Translations under genes and position numbers: made by a program
The notes under the pieces: model-generated
The model's input: the letters and a program-made list of their open reading frames with translations, nothing else
Database searches by the model: none
What the model was told of the DNA's origin: nothing
Shown here: positions 47,368-63,194 of the stretch, in pieces
Numbering within the stretch: the stretch's first letter is position 1
How the letters are laid out: every line of letters starts with the position of its first letter
NCBI RefSeq assembly: GCF_006970865.1
Contig: NZ_CP035503.1
Location: 757,001-821,000 of the forward strand
Source of the DNA: Rhodoferax sediminis
GTDB lineage: Bacteria; Pseudomonadota; Gammaproteobacteria; Burkholderiales; Burkholderiaceae_C
Direction of reading: 5' to 3'
Length of the DNA stretch: 64,000 nucleotides

Positions 47368-47385
47368 TAATTGGAATCTGACCCC
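47368..47385. repeat. Right inverted repeat of RAYT unit
   Basis: TAATTGGAATCTGACCCC, the exact reverse complement of the left copy. It lies 89 bp after the transposase stop and about 70 bp before the gltB start, so it may lie within the gltB promoter region. Confidence 0.85.
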
Positions 47386-47458
47386 AATTATTTTTCTTGG
47401 AATTATTGCTGCGCTGCACTAAACTCGGTTTCTTTGCGAAACACTGAAGGAGCGCGCC

Positions 47459-52279
<4,821 letters not shown>

Positions 52280-52299
52280 GAATCGACAGGACAGGAATC

Positions 52300-53766
<1,467 letters not shown>

Positions 53767-53798
53767 AATTCGCTTATGGGTGTTATCCCTTATCATGC

Positions 53799-53830
53799 AA
53801 AAGCCGGGGTGAATCCGGCTTTTGTGTTTT
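53799..53830 (+). terminator. Rho-independent terminator after gltD
   Basis: AAAAGCCGG (53799-53807) pairs perfectly with CCGGCTTTT (53815-53823), 7-nt loop, followed by GTGTTTT. It ends the gltBD transcript right before mlaF. Confidence 0.9.
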
Positions 53831-54670
53831 ATGACTGCACCCAACCCTGAATCCCTCATCGACATCCGCGGCCTGACCTTTGGTTATGGCGAGCGCGTGA
53901 TTCTGGACGACATCTCGCTGACCATTGCGCGCGGCAAGGTCACGGCGCTGATGGGCGCCTCGGGCGGCGGCAAGACCACGGTGCTGCGCCTGATCGGCGG
54001 CCAGTACCGGGCACAGCGCGGCGAGTTGCTGCTCAATGGTCAGGACGTCGGCAAGATGGACCGGGCGGCGCTGTACGCCGCGCGCCGGCGCATGGGCATG
54101 CTGTTCCAGTTTGGCGCGCTGTTCACCGATTCGAACGTGTTCGACAACGTCGCCTTCCCGCTGCGCGAGCACACCGACCTGCCCGAGGTCCTGATCCGCG
54201 ACATCGTGCTGATGAAACTCAATGCGGTGGGCCTGCGCGGCGCGCGCGACCTGATGCCCGCAGAGGTGTCCGGCGGCATGGCGCGCCGCGTGGCGCTGGC
54301 CCGCGCGATTGCGCTCGACCCCGAACTGGTGATGTACGACGAGCCGTTCTCGGGGCTCGACCCGATTTCGCTCGGCACGGCAGCGCGCCTGATCCGCCAG
54401 CTCAACGACACCATGGGGCTCACTAGCATTGTGGTGTCGCACGATCTGGACGAGACCTTTCGCATCGCCGATCAGGTCATCATCCTGGCCAACGGCAAGA
54501 TCGCCGCGCAGGGCACGCCCGACGAGGTGCGCCGCAGCCAGGACCCGCTGGTGCACCAGTTCGTGAATGCGCTGCCCGACGGCCCCGTGCATTTCCATTA
54601 TCCCGGCCCGTCCATCGCGCAGGATTTTGGCGACGGCCCCGGCGGCGCCTCGCAGGGAGCACGGCGATGA
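53831..54670 (+). CDS. mlaF: Phospholipid ABC transporter ATPase MlaF
   Basis: ATPase of the MlaFEDB inner-membrane complex that moves phospholipids between the envelope membranes. 279 residues: Walker A GASGGGKTT (about residues 38-46), signature VSGGMARR, Walker B LVMYDEPFSGLD, switch SHDLDE. A Gly-rich tail follows the core. The start is set at MTAPNPESLID; an upstream in-frame TTG lies in the terminator. It overlaps mlaE by four bases. Confidence 0.94.
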   Translation: MTAPNPESLIDIRGLTFGYGERVILDDISLTIARGKVTALMGASGGGKTTVLRLIGGQYRAQRGELLLNGQDVGKMDRAALYAARRRMGMLFQFGALFTDSNVFDNVAFPLREHTDLPEVLIRDIVLMKLNAVGLRGARDLMPAEVSGGMARRVALARAIALDPELVMYDEPFSGLDPISLGTAARLIRQLNDTMGLTSIVVSHDLDETFRIADQVIILANGKIAAQGTPDEVRRSQDPLVHQFVNALPDGPVHFHYPGPSIAQDFGDGPGGASQGARR

Positions 54671-55449
54671 GCTGGTACAAGCCGTCCGATGTGGGGTTCG
54701 CGGTGCGCAGCAAGCTCGCCGACATCGGCCGCGCCGCGCGCCTGTTTGTGCGCCTGCTGTCCCTGGCCGGACCGAGCTTTCGGCGCTTCGGGCTGATTCG
54801 CGACCAGATCCATTTTCTGGGCAACTACTCGCTGGCCATCATCACCGTGTCGGGCCTGTTCGTCGGCTTCGTGCTCGCGCTGCAGGGCTACTACACGCTG
54901 CAGCGCTACGGCTCGTCGGACGCGCTGGGCCTGCTGGTCGCGCTTGGCCTGGTGCGCGAGCTCGGGCCGGTCATCACCGCCTTGCTGTTTGCCGGGCGTG
55001 CCGGCACCTCGCTCACGGCGGGCATCGGCCTGATGAAGGCGGGCGAGCAGCTCTCGGCCATGGAGATGATGGCGGTGGACCCGGTCAGCCGCATCCTGGC
55101 GCCGCGTTTCTGGGGCGGCGTGATTGCCATGCCGGTGCTGGCGGCGGTGTTCAGCGCGGTCGGCATCATTGGCGGCTGGGTTGTCGGGGTGCTGATGATC
55201 GGCGTCGATTCAGGTTCGTTCTGGAGCCAGATGCAGGGCGGTGTGGATGTCTGGGCCGACGTGGGCAATGGCGTGCTCAAAAGCATCGTGTTCGGCTTTA
55301 CCGTGACCTTCATTGCGCTCTTGCAGGGGTTCGAGGCGCAGCCGACGCCCGAGGGAGTTTCGCGCGCCACCACGCGTACGGTGGTGGTGGCGTCTTTGGC
55401 GGTCCTGGGTCTGGACTTCGTTCTGACCGCGCTGATGTTCAGTATTTGA
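54667..55449 (+). CDS. mlaE: Phospholipid ABC transporter permease MlaE
   Basis: Membrane subunit, 260 residues with five or six helices. The conserved MlaE sequence LVRELGPVITALLFAGRAGTSLTAGIGLMK (about residues 96-125) and the following EQLSAMEMMAVDPVSRILAPRFWGGVIAMP are clear. It forms the complex with MlaF, MlaD and MlaB encoded in the same operon. Confidence 0.95.
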   Translation: MSWYKPSDVGFAVRSKLADIGRAARLFVRLLSLAGPSFRRFGLIRDQIHFLGNYSLAIITVSGLFVGFVLALQGYYTLQRYGSSDALGLLVALGLVRELGPVITALLFAGRAGTSLTAGIGLMKAGEQLSAMEMMAVDPVSRILAPRFWGGVIAMPVLAAVFSAVGIIGGWVVGVLMIGVDSGSFWSQMQGGVDVWADVGNGVLKSIVFGFTVTFIALLQGFEAQPTPEGVSRATTRTVVVASLAVLGLDFVLTALMFSI

Positions 55450-55463
55450 TTGGGAAGGATGCC

Positions 55464-55952
55464 ATGCAACGCTCCAAAAGTGATTTATGGGTCGGATTGT
55501 TCGTCTTGATCGGCGCCGCGGCGCTGCTGTTTCTGGCGCTGCAATCGGCCAACCTGCTGTCGCTGAATTTTCAGTCCACTTACCGGCTGAGCGCGAAATT
55601 CGACAATATCGGCGGCCTCAAGCCCAAGGCGGCCGTGAAGAGCGCGGGTGTGGTCGTCGGCCGCGTCGAATCGATTACGTTTGATGACAAGTCTTATCAG
55701 GCACGTGTCACGCTGTCCATGGACAGCGGCTACGCTTTCCCCAAGGACAGCTCGCTGAAAATCCTCACCAGCGGCCTGCTGGGTGAGCAATACATCGGCA
55801 TCGAAGCCGGTGCCGACGCCAAAATGCTGGCCGCCGGCGATACCATTACCAGTACCCAGTCGGCCGTGGTGCTGGAAAATCTGATCAGCCAGTTTTTGTA
55901 CAGCAAGGCGGCCGAAGGGCCTTCTTCCCCGGGGGCAGCCAATAAAAAATGA
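55464..55952 (+). CDS. mlaD: Phospholipid transport MCE-domain protein MlaD
   Basis: A 162-residue MCE protein. One N-terminal helix (DLWVGLFVLIGAAALLFLAL) anchors a periplasmic MCE domain (about residues 38-120) with FDNIGGLKPKAAVKSAGVVVGRVESI and SSLKILTSGLLGEQYIGIE, which forms a hexameric lipid channel. Its end overlaps mlaA by four bases. Confidence 0.95.
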   Translation: MQRSKSDLWVGLFVLIGAAALLFLALQSANLLSLNFQSTYRLSAKFDNIGGLKPKAAVKSAGVVVGRVESITFDDKSYQARVTLSMDSGYAFPKDSSLKILTSGLLGEQYIGIEAGADAKMLAAGDTITSTQSAVVLENLISQFLYSKAAEGPSSPGAANKK

Positions 55953-56761
55953 ATGCGTGTGAGTACCCGTCGGCCGCTATGAAAAGAAGAGCTGCCCGTG
56001 CAGCGTGGGCAGGGGCGTTGGCAGTGTTCGCCTTGTTATCGGGGTGTGCCACCGGCCCCAGTGCGAATCCGCGCGATCCGTTCGAGCCCTTCAACCGCAG
56101 CGTTTCCAAATTCAATGATGCGGTCGATGACGCCGTCCTGAAACCGGTCGCGACGGCCTATGTCAAGGTCACGCCTGCCGTGGCGCGTACCGGCGTGAGT
56201 AATTTTTTCGGCAACCTGGGCGACGCCTGGTCGGCCGTGAACAGCGTGCTGCAACTGCATGGCCAGGATGCGGCTGAAAGCGCGATGCGCTTTTCCTTCA
56301 ACACCGTGTTCGGCCTGGGCGGCCTGCTGGACATTGCCGGCGAAGCGGGCATTCCCCGGCACAAGGAAGATTTCGGCCGCACGCTGGCGCGCTGGGGCGT
56401 GCCGACCGGGCCGTATCTGGTGCTGCCGCTGCTCGGGCCGTCCACCGTGCGCGACACGGCCGCCCTGCCGGTCGACTGGCAGGGCAATCTGATATCGCGC
56501 GTGAACCCCGCCACCGACCGCAATGAGCTTTATCTGTTGCAAACGGTGTCGACGCGTGCGAGTTTGCTCCGGGCCAGCGCCTTGCTGGATGAGGCTGCGC
56601 TCGACAAATACAGCTTCACGCGCGATATTTTCCTGCAGGTCCGGGGTGGCAGGGTCGGCAGCGGGCCGGACGCGGATACCGATCAGAACCCGACCCAGCA
56701 GAACCAGAATGTGCCCTTGTTCAAATGGAATTTCCCGAGTTTCCCGGGCTTGTCGCGCTGA
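55949..56761 (+). CDS. mlaA: Outer-membrane phospholipid-binding lipoprotein MlaA (VacJ)
   Basis: Outer-membrane lipoprotein of up to 270 residues that removes misplaced phospholipids from the outer leaflet. Lipobox LLSGC at about residues 30-34 from the first ATG; a start ten codons later (MKRRAARAAW) gives a more normal signal length, so the true start is uncertain. Family motifs are DPFEPFNRSVSKFNDAVD, RFSFNTVFGLGGLLDIA, DFGRTLARWGVPTGPYLVLPLLGPST and VDWQGNLI. The tail is Asp/Asn/Gln-rich. In E. coli this gene lies elsewhere; here it sits within the mla operon. Confidence 0.93.
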   Translation: MNACEYPSAAMKRRAARAAWAGALAVFALLSGCATGPSANPRDPFEPFNRSVSKFNDAVDDAVLKPVATAYVKVTPAVARTGVSNFFGNLGDAWSAVNSVLQLHGQDAAESAMRFSFNTVFGLGGLLDIAGEAGIPRHKEDFGRTLARWGVPTGPYLVLPLLGPSTVRDTAALPVDWQGNLISRVNPATDRNELYLLQTVSTRASLLRASALLDEAALDKYSFTRDIFLQVRGGRVGSGPDADTDQNPTQQNQNVPLFKWNFPSFPGLSR

Positions 56762-56892
56762 CCCATGCGGACCATGCCGTTGCAGACCGTTTCATGGGGT
56801 GACTTGCCGTTGACGAAACCCGTCGGCGCCAGCGCCTCCCAACACGTTATTAAGATATGGGGTCAATGGGCCCCCTTTAAAAAGGAAAAACC

Positions 56893-57534
56893 ATGAATCG
56901 ACGTTTTCTGGGCCAACTTGCGGTGTCGCTGGTGGCGGTTTTTGCGGCCACCGGTGCACTCGTGGCGCATGCCGCCGACGAAGCGCCCGACGCGCTGGTC
57001 AAGCGCCTGTCCACCGACGTCCTGAACAGCATCAAGGCCGACAAGTCCATTCAGGCTGGCGATATTTCCAAGATCGTGGCGCTGGTCGACAGCAAGATCA
57101 TGCCCAACGTGAACTTCCAGCGCATGACCGCCTCGGCCGTCGGCCCGGGCTGGCGCCAGGCCACGCCCGAGCAGCAGCAGAAGCTGCAGGACGAGTTCAA
57201 GACCCTGCTGGTGCGCACCTACTCGGGCGCGCTGTCGCAGGTCAGCAACGACCAGACCATCGTCGTGCAGCCGCTGCGCGCCGGCGCCGACGGCAGCGAC
57301 GTGGTGGTGCGCACCCAGGTCAGGGGCAGCGGCGACCCGATCCAGCTCGATTACCGGCTGGAGAAAACGCCGGGCCAGGGCTTTGGCTGGAAAATCTACA
57401 ACCTGAACGTGATGGGCGTATGGCTGGTTGAAACCTATCGCAGCCAGTTTGCGCAGGAAATCAATGCCAAGGGCATCGACGGCCTGATTGCCACGCTGAC
57501 CGAGCGCAACAAGGCGAACGCCAAGAAAAGCTGA
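56893..57534 (+). CDS. mlaC: Periplasmic phospholipid-binding protein MlaC
   Basis: Soluble periplasmic lipid shuttle between MlaA and MlaFEDB, 213 residues. Signal peptide with cleavage near VAHAADE (about residue 26). The core contains KIMPNVNFQRMTASAVGPGWRQATPEQQQKLQDEFKTLLVRTYSGAL, diagnostic for the Ttg2/MlaC family. AAAAAGGAAAAACC provides the ribosome-binding site. The 131-bp gap before it contains AT-richer DNA that could hold an extra promoter. Confidence 0.94.
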   Translation: MNRRFLGQLAVSLVAVFAATGALVAHAADEAPDALVKRLSTDVLNSIKADKSIQAGDISKIVALVDSKIMPNVNFQRMTASAVGPGWRQATPEQQQKLQDEFKTLLVRTYSGALSQVSNDQTIVVQPLRAGADGSDVVVRTQVRGSGDPIQLDYRLEKTPGQGFGWKIYNLNVMGVWLVETYRSQFAQEINAKGIDGLIATLTERNKANAKKS

Positions 57535-57536
57535 AC

Positions 57537-57809
57537 ATGCTTGTATTGCCCTCCGAGCTGATGCAGCGCGAGGCGACGGCCTGCCTGCACATGCTGGTGC
57601 AGGGGCTGCGCTCGCAGCCTGATGCGGTCGTGGTGGCCGATGCCGCCGCATTGACCTCGTTCGACTCGTCGGCGCTGGCCGTGCTGCTGGAATGTCGGCG
57701 CCAGGCGCACGCATCGGGCAAGACGTTTGGCGTGAAGCATCTGCATCCGCGCCTGCGCGAACTCGCGGCACTCTATGGTGTGGGTGAGTTGCTGCCGGCC
57801 ACGCCCTGA
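57537..57809 (+). CDS. mlaB: STAS-domain protein MlaB
   Basis: A 90-residue STAS protein that binds MlaF and stabilises the transporter. The central VVVADAAALTSFDSSALAVLLECRRQAHA carries the conserved Ser-Ser segment of STAS domains. It starts two bases after mlaC and ends the mla operon. Confidence 0.88.
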   Translation: MLVLPSELMQREATACLHMLVQGLRSQPDAVVVADAAALTSFDSSALAVLLECRRQAHASGKTFGVKHLHPRLRELAALYGVGELLPATP

Positions 57810-57907
57810 CTTTCCTGCGCAGCGTGCCGTGTGCTGTCCGCCCCTGTGGGGCTGCTGGCGGCGGAAAAAGCAGGCAGCGGGCCCAGGCCTTAAAATCACC
57901 GGCTCCC

Positions 57908-58900
57908 ATGCCCGCCATCTCCTTTCAGTCCGTCTCCAAAACCTATTCCCTGGCACACGGTCAGCTCAAGGCACTGGACCAGGTCAGCTTTGACATCGAA
58001 GATGGTGAATTCTTCGGTTTGCTCGGCCCCAATGGCGCCGGCAAGACCACCCTCATCAGCATCCTGGCCGGCCTGTCGCGCGCTACCGGCGGCAAGGTGC
58101 TGGTGCAGGGCTGCGATGTGCAGGCCGACTACGCGCAGGCGCGCCGCAAGCTCGGCGTGGTGCCGCAGGAACTGGTGTTCGACCCGTTTTTCAGCGTGGT
58201 TGAAGCCCTGCGCATCCAGTCGGGCTATTTTGGCGTCAAGAACAACGGCGCCTGGATCGACGAGCTGCTGGCCAGCCTGGGCCTGGCCGACAAGGCCGAT
58301 GCAAATATGCGCCAGCTGTCCGGTGGCATGAAACGCCGCGTGCTGGTGGCGCAGGCGCTGGTGCACAAGCCGCCCGTCATCGTGCTCGACGAGCCCACCG
58401 CCGGCGTGGACGTGGAGCTGCGCCAGACCCTGTGGCAGTTTGTCGCCAAACTCAACAAGCAGGGGCACACCGTGCTGCTCACAACGCACTACCTGGAAGA
58501 GGCCGAGGCCCTGTGCGGACGCATTGCGATGCTGCAAAACGGCCGTGTGGTGGCGTTGGCGCCAACCTCCGAGTTGCTCAAGTCGGCCTCCAGCAATGTG
58601 CTTCGCTTCAAAATTGATAGCGAACTCCCCAAGGCGTTGGCCGACAAGGCGCGTATTACGGGCCGCATCGTGCAGTTCCCCGCGCACAACGCCTTCGAGA
58701 TCGAGCAATACCTGGGCGCCATTCGCGAGGCCGGGCTGCACGCCGAAGACATCGAAATCCGCAAGGCCGACCTGGAAGACGTGTTCCTGAACGTCATGGC
58801 CGGCAAGTCCGCGGGAGCGGCGGTCCTGAATACCGACGGTCCGGTACCGGACGAGGCCGACAGCACGGTGCGCGAAGCGGCCGGCATGGGAGTGGCATGA
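57908..58900 (+). CDS. ABC exporter ATP-binding protein (YadG-like)
   Basis: ATPase of an ABC-2 type exporter, 330 residues. Walker A GPNGAGKTT (about residues 38-46), signature LSGGMKRR, Walker B PVIVLDEPTAGVD. A C-terminal extension of about 100 residues after the ATPase core ends in DLEDVFLNVM. The start MPAISFQSVSKTYSL is chosen by homology. Its stop overlaps the permease start. The substrate is unknown; the same pair sits between mla and bolA-murA in other Burkholderiales, so an envelope-related substrate is plausible. Confidence 0.9.
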   Translation: MPAISFQSVSKTYSLAHGQLKALDQVSFDIEDGEFFGLLGPNGAGKTTLISILAGLSRATGGKVLVQGCDVQADYAQARRKLGVVPQELVFDPFFSVVEALRIQSGYFGVKNNGAWIDELLASLGLADKADANMRQLSGGMKRRVLVAQALVHKPPVIVLDEPTAGVDVELRQTLWQFVAKLNKQGHTVLLTTHYLEEAEALCGRIAMLQNGRVVALAPTSELLKSASSNVLRFKIDSELPKALADKARITGRIVQFPAHNAFEIEQYLGAIREAGLHAEDIEIRKADLEDVFLNVMAGKSAGAAVLNTDGPVPDEADSTVREAAGMGVA

Positions 58901-59652
58901 ACGGTTGGCAGACCCTGCTGTACAAGGAAGTGCTGCGGTTCTGGAAAGTCGGTTTCCAGACCGTTGCGGCGCCGGTGCTGACCGCGATTTTGTACCTGCT
59001 GATCTTCGGCCATGTGCTCGAAGGCCGCGTCAAGGTGTTCGGCACGGTCAGCTATACGGCGTTCTTGGTGCCCGGGCTGGTCATGATGAGCGTGCTGCAA
59101 AACTCGTTTGCCAACAGTTCGTCGTCGCTGATCCAGAGCAAGATCATGGGCAACCTGGTGTTCGTGCTGCTCACGCCGCTGTCGCACTGGAGCTGGTATG
59201 TGGCCTATGTGGGCTCGTCCGTGGTGCGCGGGCTGGCAGTGGGCGTCGGCGTGTTCATCGCGACGGTGTTTTTTATCCACCCGGGCGTCGTGGCACCGCT
59301 GTGGGTGGTGGCGTTCGCCGTGCTCGGCGCAGCGATCCTGGGCTCGCTGGGTGTGATCGCCGGGCTCTGGGCCGAAAAATTCGACCAGATGGCGGCGTTC
59401 CAGAACTTCGTGATCGTGCCCATGACGTTTTTGAGCGGGGTGTTTTACTCGATTCATTCGCTGACGCCGTTCTGGCAGATCGTCAGCCACCTGAACCCGT
59501 TCTTCTACATGATCGATGGCTTTCGCTACGGCTTTTTCGGCGTCAGCGATGTCTCGCCGTGGCTCAGCCTGGGCATCGTGGGCGCGGCGCTGGTGGTGGT
59601 CAGCACGCTGGCCGTGCATCTGCTGCGCATAGGCTACAAAATCCGGGGCTGA
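58897..59652 (+). CDS. ABC-2 type exporter permease (YadH-like)
   Basis: A 251-residue membrane permease with about six helices. Family features are NGWQTLLYKEVLRFWKVGFQT at the N-terminus, VPGLVMMSVLQNSFANSSSSLIQSKIMGNLVFVLLTPLS and FLSGVFYSIHSLTPFWQIVSHLNPFFYMIDGFRYGF. It works with the ATPase encoded directly upstream. Confidence 0.92.
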   Translation: MNGWQTLLYKEVLRFWKVGFQTVAAPVLTAILYLLIFGHVLEGRVKVFGTVSYTAFLVPGLVMMSVLQNSFANSSSSLIQSKIMGNLVFVLLTPLSHWSWYVAYVGSSVVRGLAVGVGVFIATVFFIHPGVVAPLWVVAFAVLGAAILGSLGVIAGLWAEKFDQMAAFQNFVIVPMTFLSGVFYSIHSLTPFWQIVSHLNPFFYMIDGFRYGFFGVSDVSPWLSLGIVGAALVVVSTLAVHLLRIGYKIRG

Positions 59653-59666
59653 AAGGAACACAACAC

Positions 59667-59909
59667 ATGACTGCCGAAGAACTCCAATCCCTCATTGCCG
59701 CGGCGCTGCCCTGCGACCACATCGAGCTCGAAGGCGACGGCCGCCACTGGTACGCCACCATCGTGTCAGCCGAGTTCGAGGGCAGGCGTGCCATCCAGCG
59801 CCACCAACGGGTGTATGCCGCGCTGGGTGCGAAAATGCTCACCGACGAGGTCCACGCCTTGTCGATGAAAACCTTCACGCCGGCCGAGTGGGCCGTCGAA
59901 CCACACTGA
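59667..59909 (+). CDS. BolA-family protein (IbaG-like)
   Basis: An 80-residue BolA-like protein of the IbaG branch, which binds iron-sulfur clusters with monothiol glutaredoxins. [38 protein letters not shown] is diagnostic, with the conserved His in QRHQRVY. GAAAGGAAC precedes the start. The bolA-murA order is standard in Beta- and Gammaproteobacteria. Confidence 0.9.
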   Translation: MTAEELQSLIAAALPCDHIELEGDGRHWYATIVSAEFEGRRAIQRHQRVYAALGAKMLTDEVHALSMKTFTPAEWAVEPH

Positions 59910-59916
59910 TTCTTTC

Positions 59917-61197
59917 ATGGACAAATTGCTGATTCGCGGGGGCCGCCAGCTCCACGGCGAAGTGCGGATTTCCGGCGCCAAGAACGCGGCGCTGCCCGAA
60001 ATGTGCGCCACCTTGCTGACCGACGAGACCGTCAACCTGCTCAACGTGCCGCGCCTGCACGACGTGGCGACCATGCGCCGGCTGCTCGACAACATGGGCG
60101 TGCGCACCGAGACGCATGGCGAGCGCGGCGGCCTGTCGCTCCAGGCAGCCGCACCGATCAAGCCCGAAGCGCCGTATGAGCTGGTCAAGACCATGCGCGC
60201 TTCGGTGCTCGCGCTCGGGCCGCTGCTGGCGCGTTTTGGCGAAGCCACGGTGTCGCTGCCCGGGGGCTGTGCCATCGGCTCACGCCCGGTCGACCAGCAC
60301 ATCCGGGGTTTGCAGGCGATGGGCGCCGAAATCGTGGTCGAGCACGGCTACATGATCGCCAGACTGCCCCAGGGCCGCACGCGCCTGCAGGGCGCGCGCA
60401 TCACCACCGACATGGTGACCGTCACGGGCACCGAGAACCTGATGATGGCGGCGACGCTGGCCGAGGGTGAGACGATTCTGGAGAACGCCGCGCAGGAGCC
60501 CGAGATTGCCGATCTGGCCGGGATGCTGATCAAGATGGGCGCGCAGATCGACGGCCAGGGCGGCAGCCGCATCCGCATCGGGGGGGTTGAAAAACTTCAT
60601 GGCTGCACGCACCAGGTGGTGGCGGACCGCATCGAGGCCGGCACCTTCCTGTGCGCGGTCGCGGCCACCGGCGGCGACGTGCTGCTCCAGCACGGCCGCG
60701 CCGACCATCTGGATGCGGTGATCGACAAGCTGCGCGACGCCGGCGTCAGCGTGACGGCCATGGAGGGCGGCATCCGCGTGCAGTCGCCGGGGGCCGGTTC
60801 AGGCCGCCTCAAGGCCCAGAGTTTCCGCACCACCGAATATCCGGGCTTTCCGACCGACATGCAGGCCCAGTTCATGGTGCTCAACTGCATCGCGCAGGGC
60901 CCGAGCCTGGCGACCGAGACGATTTTCGAGAACCGCTTCATGCACGTCAACGAACTGATTCGCCTGGGTGCGAATATCCAGATCGACGGCAAGGTGTCGA
61001 TGGTCGAAGGGGTCGAAAAACTCTCGGGCGCGACCGTCATGGCCACCGATTTGCGCGCGTCCGCCAGCCTCGTGATCGCCGGCCTGGTGGCCGATGGCGA
61101 AACCCAGGTCGACCGCATCTACCATCTGGATCGCGGCTACGACCAGATGGAGACCAAGCTGCGCGGCATTGGCGCCGATATCGAGAGGGTGAAATGA
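59917..61197 (+). CDS. murA: UDP-N-acetylglucosamine 1-carboxyvinyltransferase
   Basis: First committed step of peptidoglycan synthesis, 426 residues, cytoplasmic. The active-site Cys that fosfomycin modifies is present in [15 protein letters not shown] (about residue 117). The N-terminal [16 protein letters not shown] and the late [15 protein letters not shown] fit the family. It overlaps hisG by four bases (ATGA). Confidence 0.97.
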   Translation: MDKLLIRGGRQLHGEVRISGAKNAALPEMCATLLTDETVNLLNVPRLHDVATMRRLLDNMGVRTETHGERGGLSLQAAAPIKPEAPYELVKTMRASVLALGPLLARFGEATVSLPGGCAIGSRPVDQHIRGLQAMGAEIVVEHGYMIARLPQGRTRLQGARITTDMVTVTGTENLMMAATLAEGETILENAAQEPEIADLAGMLIKMGAQIDGQGGSRIRIGGVEKLHGCTHQVVADRIEAGTFLCAVAATGGDVLLQHGRADHLDAVIDKLRDAGVSVTAMEGGIRVQSPGAGSGRLKAQSFRTTEYPGFPTDMQAQFMVLNCIAQGPSLATETIFENRFMHVNELIRLGANIQIDGKVSMVEGVEKLSGATVMATDLRASASLVIAGLVADGETQVDRIYHLDRGYDQMETKLRGIGADIERVK

Positions 61198-61832
61198 TCA
61201 CGCTGGCGCTCTCCAAGGGCCGCATCTTCGACGAGACCCTGCCGCTGCTGCGCGCGGCCGGCATCGAGGTGCGGGGCGACCCGGAAAAATCGCGCGAGCT
61301 GATCCTCGCCACCAACCAGAGCGACGTGCGCGTGCTGGTGGTGCGCGCCACCGACGTGCCGACCTATGTGCAGTACGGCGGCGCAGATCTGGGCATCACC
61401 GGCAAGGACACGCTGCTCGAGCATGGCAGCCTGGGCCTGTACCAGCCGCTGGACCTGCAGATTGCCAAATGCCGCATCAGCGTCGCGGTGCGCGAGGGCT
61501 TCGACTACCTGGACGCCGTGCAGCAGGGCAGCCGGCTCAAGGTGGCGACCAAGTACGTGGCCATCGCGCGCGATTTCTTCGCCACCAAGGGCGTGCACGT
61601 GGACCTGATCAAGCTCTACGGCAGCATGGAGCTGGCGCCGCTGACCGGGCTGGCCGACGCGATCGTCGACCTGGTCTCCACGGGCAACACCCTCAAGGCC
61701 AACCACCTGGTGGAGGTCGAGCGCATCATGGACATCAGCGCTCGTCTGGTGGTGAACCAAGCGGCGCTCAAGCTCAAGCAGGCGCCGATCCGCCGGATCA
61801 TTGACGCGTTTGCCACCGCCGTCGCCCAGTAG
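61194..61832 (+). CDS. hisG: ATP phosphoribosyltransferase, short form
   Basis: First enzyme of histidine synthesis, 212 residues. This is the short HisG, which lacks the C-terminal regulatory domain and needs HisZ, not seen in this window. [37 protein letters not shown] and the PRPP loop [14 protein letters not shown] are clear. The start overlaps the murA stop; hisD follows. Confidence 0.95.
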   Translation: MITLALSKGRIFDETLPLLRAAGIEVRGDPEKSRELILATNQSDVRVLVVRATDVPTYVQYGGADLGITGKDTLLEHGSLGLYQPLDLQIAKCRISVAVREGFDYLDAVQQGSRLKVATKYVAIARDFFATKGVHVDLIKLYGSMELAPLTGLADAIVDLVSTGNTLKANHLVEVERIMDISARLVVNQAALKLKQAPIRRIIDAFATAVAQ

Positions 61833-61844
61833 GTTATTTTCTGG

Positions 61845-61865
61845 ATTACTATGAATTTAGTAGCT
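61845..61865. repeat. Interspersed repeat-like fragment at the hisD start
   Basis: ATTACTATGAATTTAGTAGC contains inverted GCTACTAAATT...ATAGTAAT elements like those in the repeat family and covers the hisD start codon. The match is short and less certain than the copies near 22 and 30 kb. Confidence 0.35.
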
Positions 61866-63167
61866 TCTCCCGCCCGTCTGTCAACGGCCTCGAGCACTTT
61901 TGAGGCCGAATTCAAGGCGCGGCTGCACTGGTCGGCGCAGGACGACGCCGCGATCGAGCAGCGCGTGGCCGGCATCCTGGCCGATGTGCGTGAGCGTGGC
62001 GACGCGGCCGTGCTCGAGTACACGAATCGCTTCGATGGCCTGGGCGCGGCGTCGATGCAGGCGCTCGAACTCACGCAGTCCGAACTGAAAGCGGCGTTCG
62101 AGTCCCTGCCCGCGGCCCAGCGCGACGCGCTGCAGGCCGCCGCAGCGCGCGTGCGCAGCTACCACGAGGCGCAGAAGAAGGCCAATGGCGAAAGCTGGTC
62201 GTACCGCGACGAGGACGGCACGCTCCTGGGCCAGAAGGTCACGCCGCTGGACCGCGTCGGCATCTACGTGCCGGGTGGCAAGGCGGCGTACCCGTCGTCG
62301 GTGCTGATGAACGCGATTCCGGCCCATGTGGCGGGGGTTGGCGAGATCATCATGGTGGTGCCGACGCCGCAGGGCGCGAAAAACCCGCTGGTGCTGGCCG
62401 CCGCCTTCGTGGCCGGCGTGACCCGCGCCTTCACCATCGGCGGCGCGCAGGCCGTGGCGGCGCTGGCCTACGGCACGCAAAGCATGGCGGGCGTGGACAA
62501 GATCACCGGCCCCGGCAATGCCTACGTGGCCGCCGCCAAGCGCCGCGCGTTCGGCACGGTGGGCATCGACATGATCGCCGGGCCGAGCGAAATCCTGGTG
62601 CTCGCCGACGGCAGCACACCCGCCGACTGGGTGGCGATGGATTTGTTCAGCCAGGCCGAGCATGACGAACTCGCACAAAGCATTCTGCTGTGCCCCGACG
62701 CGGCCTATATCGACGCCGTGCAGCGCGAAATCGACCGCCTGCTGCCCGAGATGCCGCGCCAGGAAATCATCGCCAAGAGCCTGACCGGCCGCGGTGCGCT
62801 GATCCACACGCGCAGCATGGAAGAGGCCTGCACCCTCAGCAACCGCATCGCGCCCGAGCACCTGGAAGTGAGCAGCCGCGAGCCGCACCGCTGGGAGCCG
62901 CTGCTCAAACACGCGGGCGCGATCTTCCTGGGCGCCTACACCAGCGAATCGCTGGGCGACTACTGCGCCGGCCCGAACCACGTGCTGCCGACCAGCGGCA
63001 CGGCGCGCTTTTCCAGCCCGCTGGGCGTCTACGACTTCCAGAAACGCTCGAGCCTGATCGAGGTCAGCGAAGCGGGCGCGCAGATTCTTGGAAAAATAGC
63101 CGCCGAATTGGCCTACGGTGAAGGCCTGCAGGCGCATGCGCGCGCTGCCGAGATGCGGCTCAAATAA
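61851..63167 (+). CDS. hisD: Histidinol dehydrogenase
   Basis: Last two steps of histidine synthesis, NAD- and zinc-dependent, 438 residues. [38 protein letters not shown], the zinc-site region [15 protein letters not shown] and [20 protein letters not shown] are present. Usually hisC follows hisD in Burkholderiales; here the next gene is on the opposite strand, so the his operon stops after two genes. Confidence 0.97.
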   Translation: MNLVASPARLSTASSTFEAEFKARLHWSAQDDAAIEQRVAGILADVRERGDAAVLEYTNRFDGLGAASMQALELTQSELKAAFESLPAAQRDALQAAAARVRSYHEAQKKANGESWSYRDEDGTLLGQKVTPLDRVGIYVPGGKAAYPSSVLMNAIPAHVAGVGEIIMVVPTPQGAKNPLVLAAAFVAGVTRAFTIGGAQAVAALAYGTQSMAGVDKITGPGNAYVAAAKRRAFGTVGIDMIAGPSEILVLADGSTPADWVAMDLFSQAEHDELAQSILLCPDAAYIDAVQREIDRLLPEMPRQEIIAKSLTGRGALIHTRSMEEACTLSNRIAPEHLEVSSREPHRWEPLLKHAGAIFLGAYTSESLGDYCAGPNHVLPTSGTARFSSPLGVYDFQKRSSLIEVSEAGAQILGKIAAELAYGEGLQAHARAAEMRLK

Positions 63168-63194
63168 TCCGGCTGCGGCGCTGCGAACTGCGGC

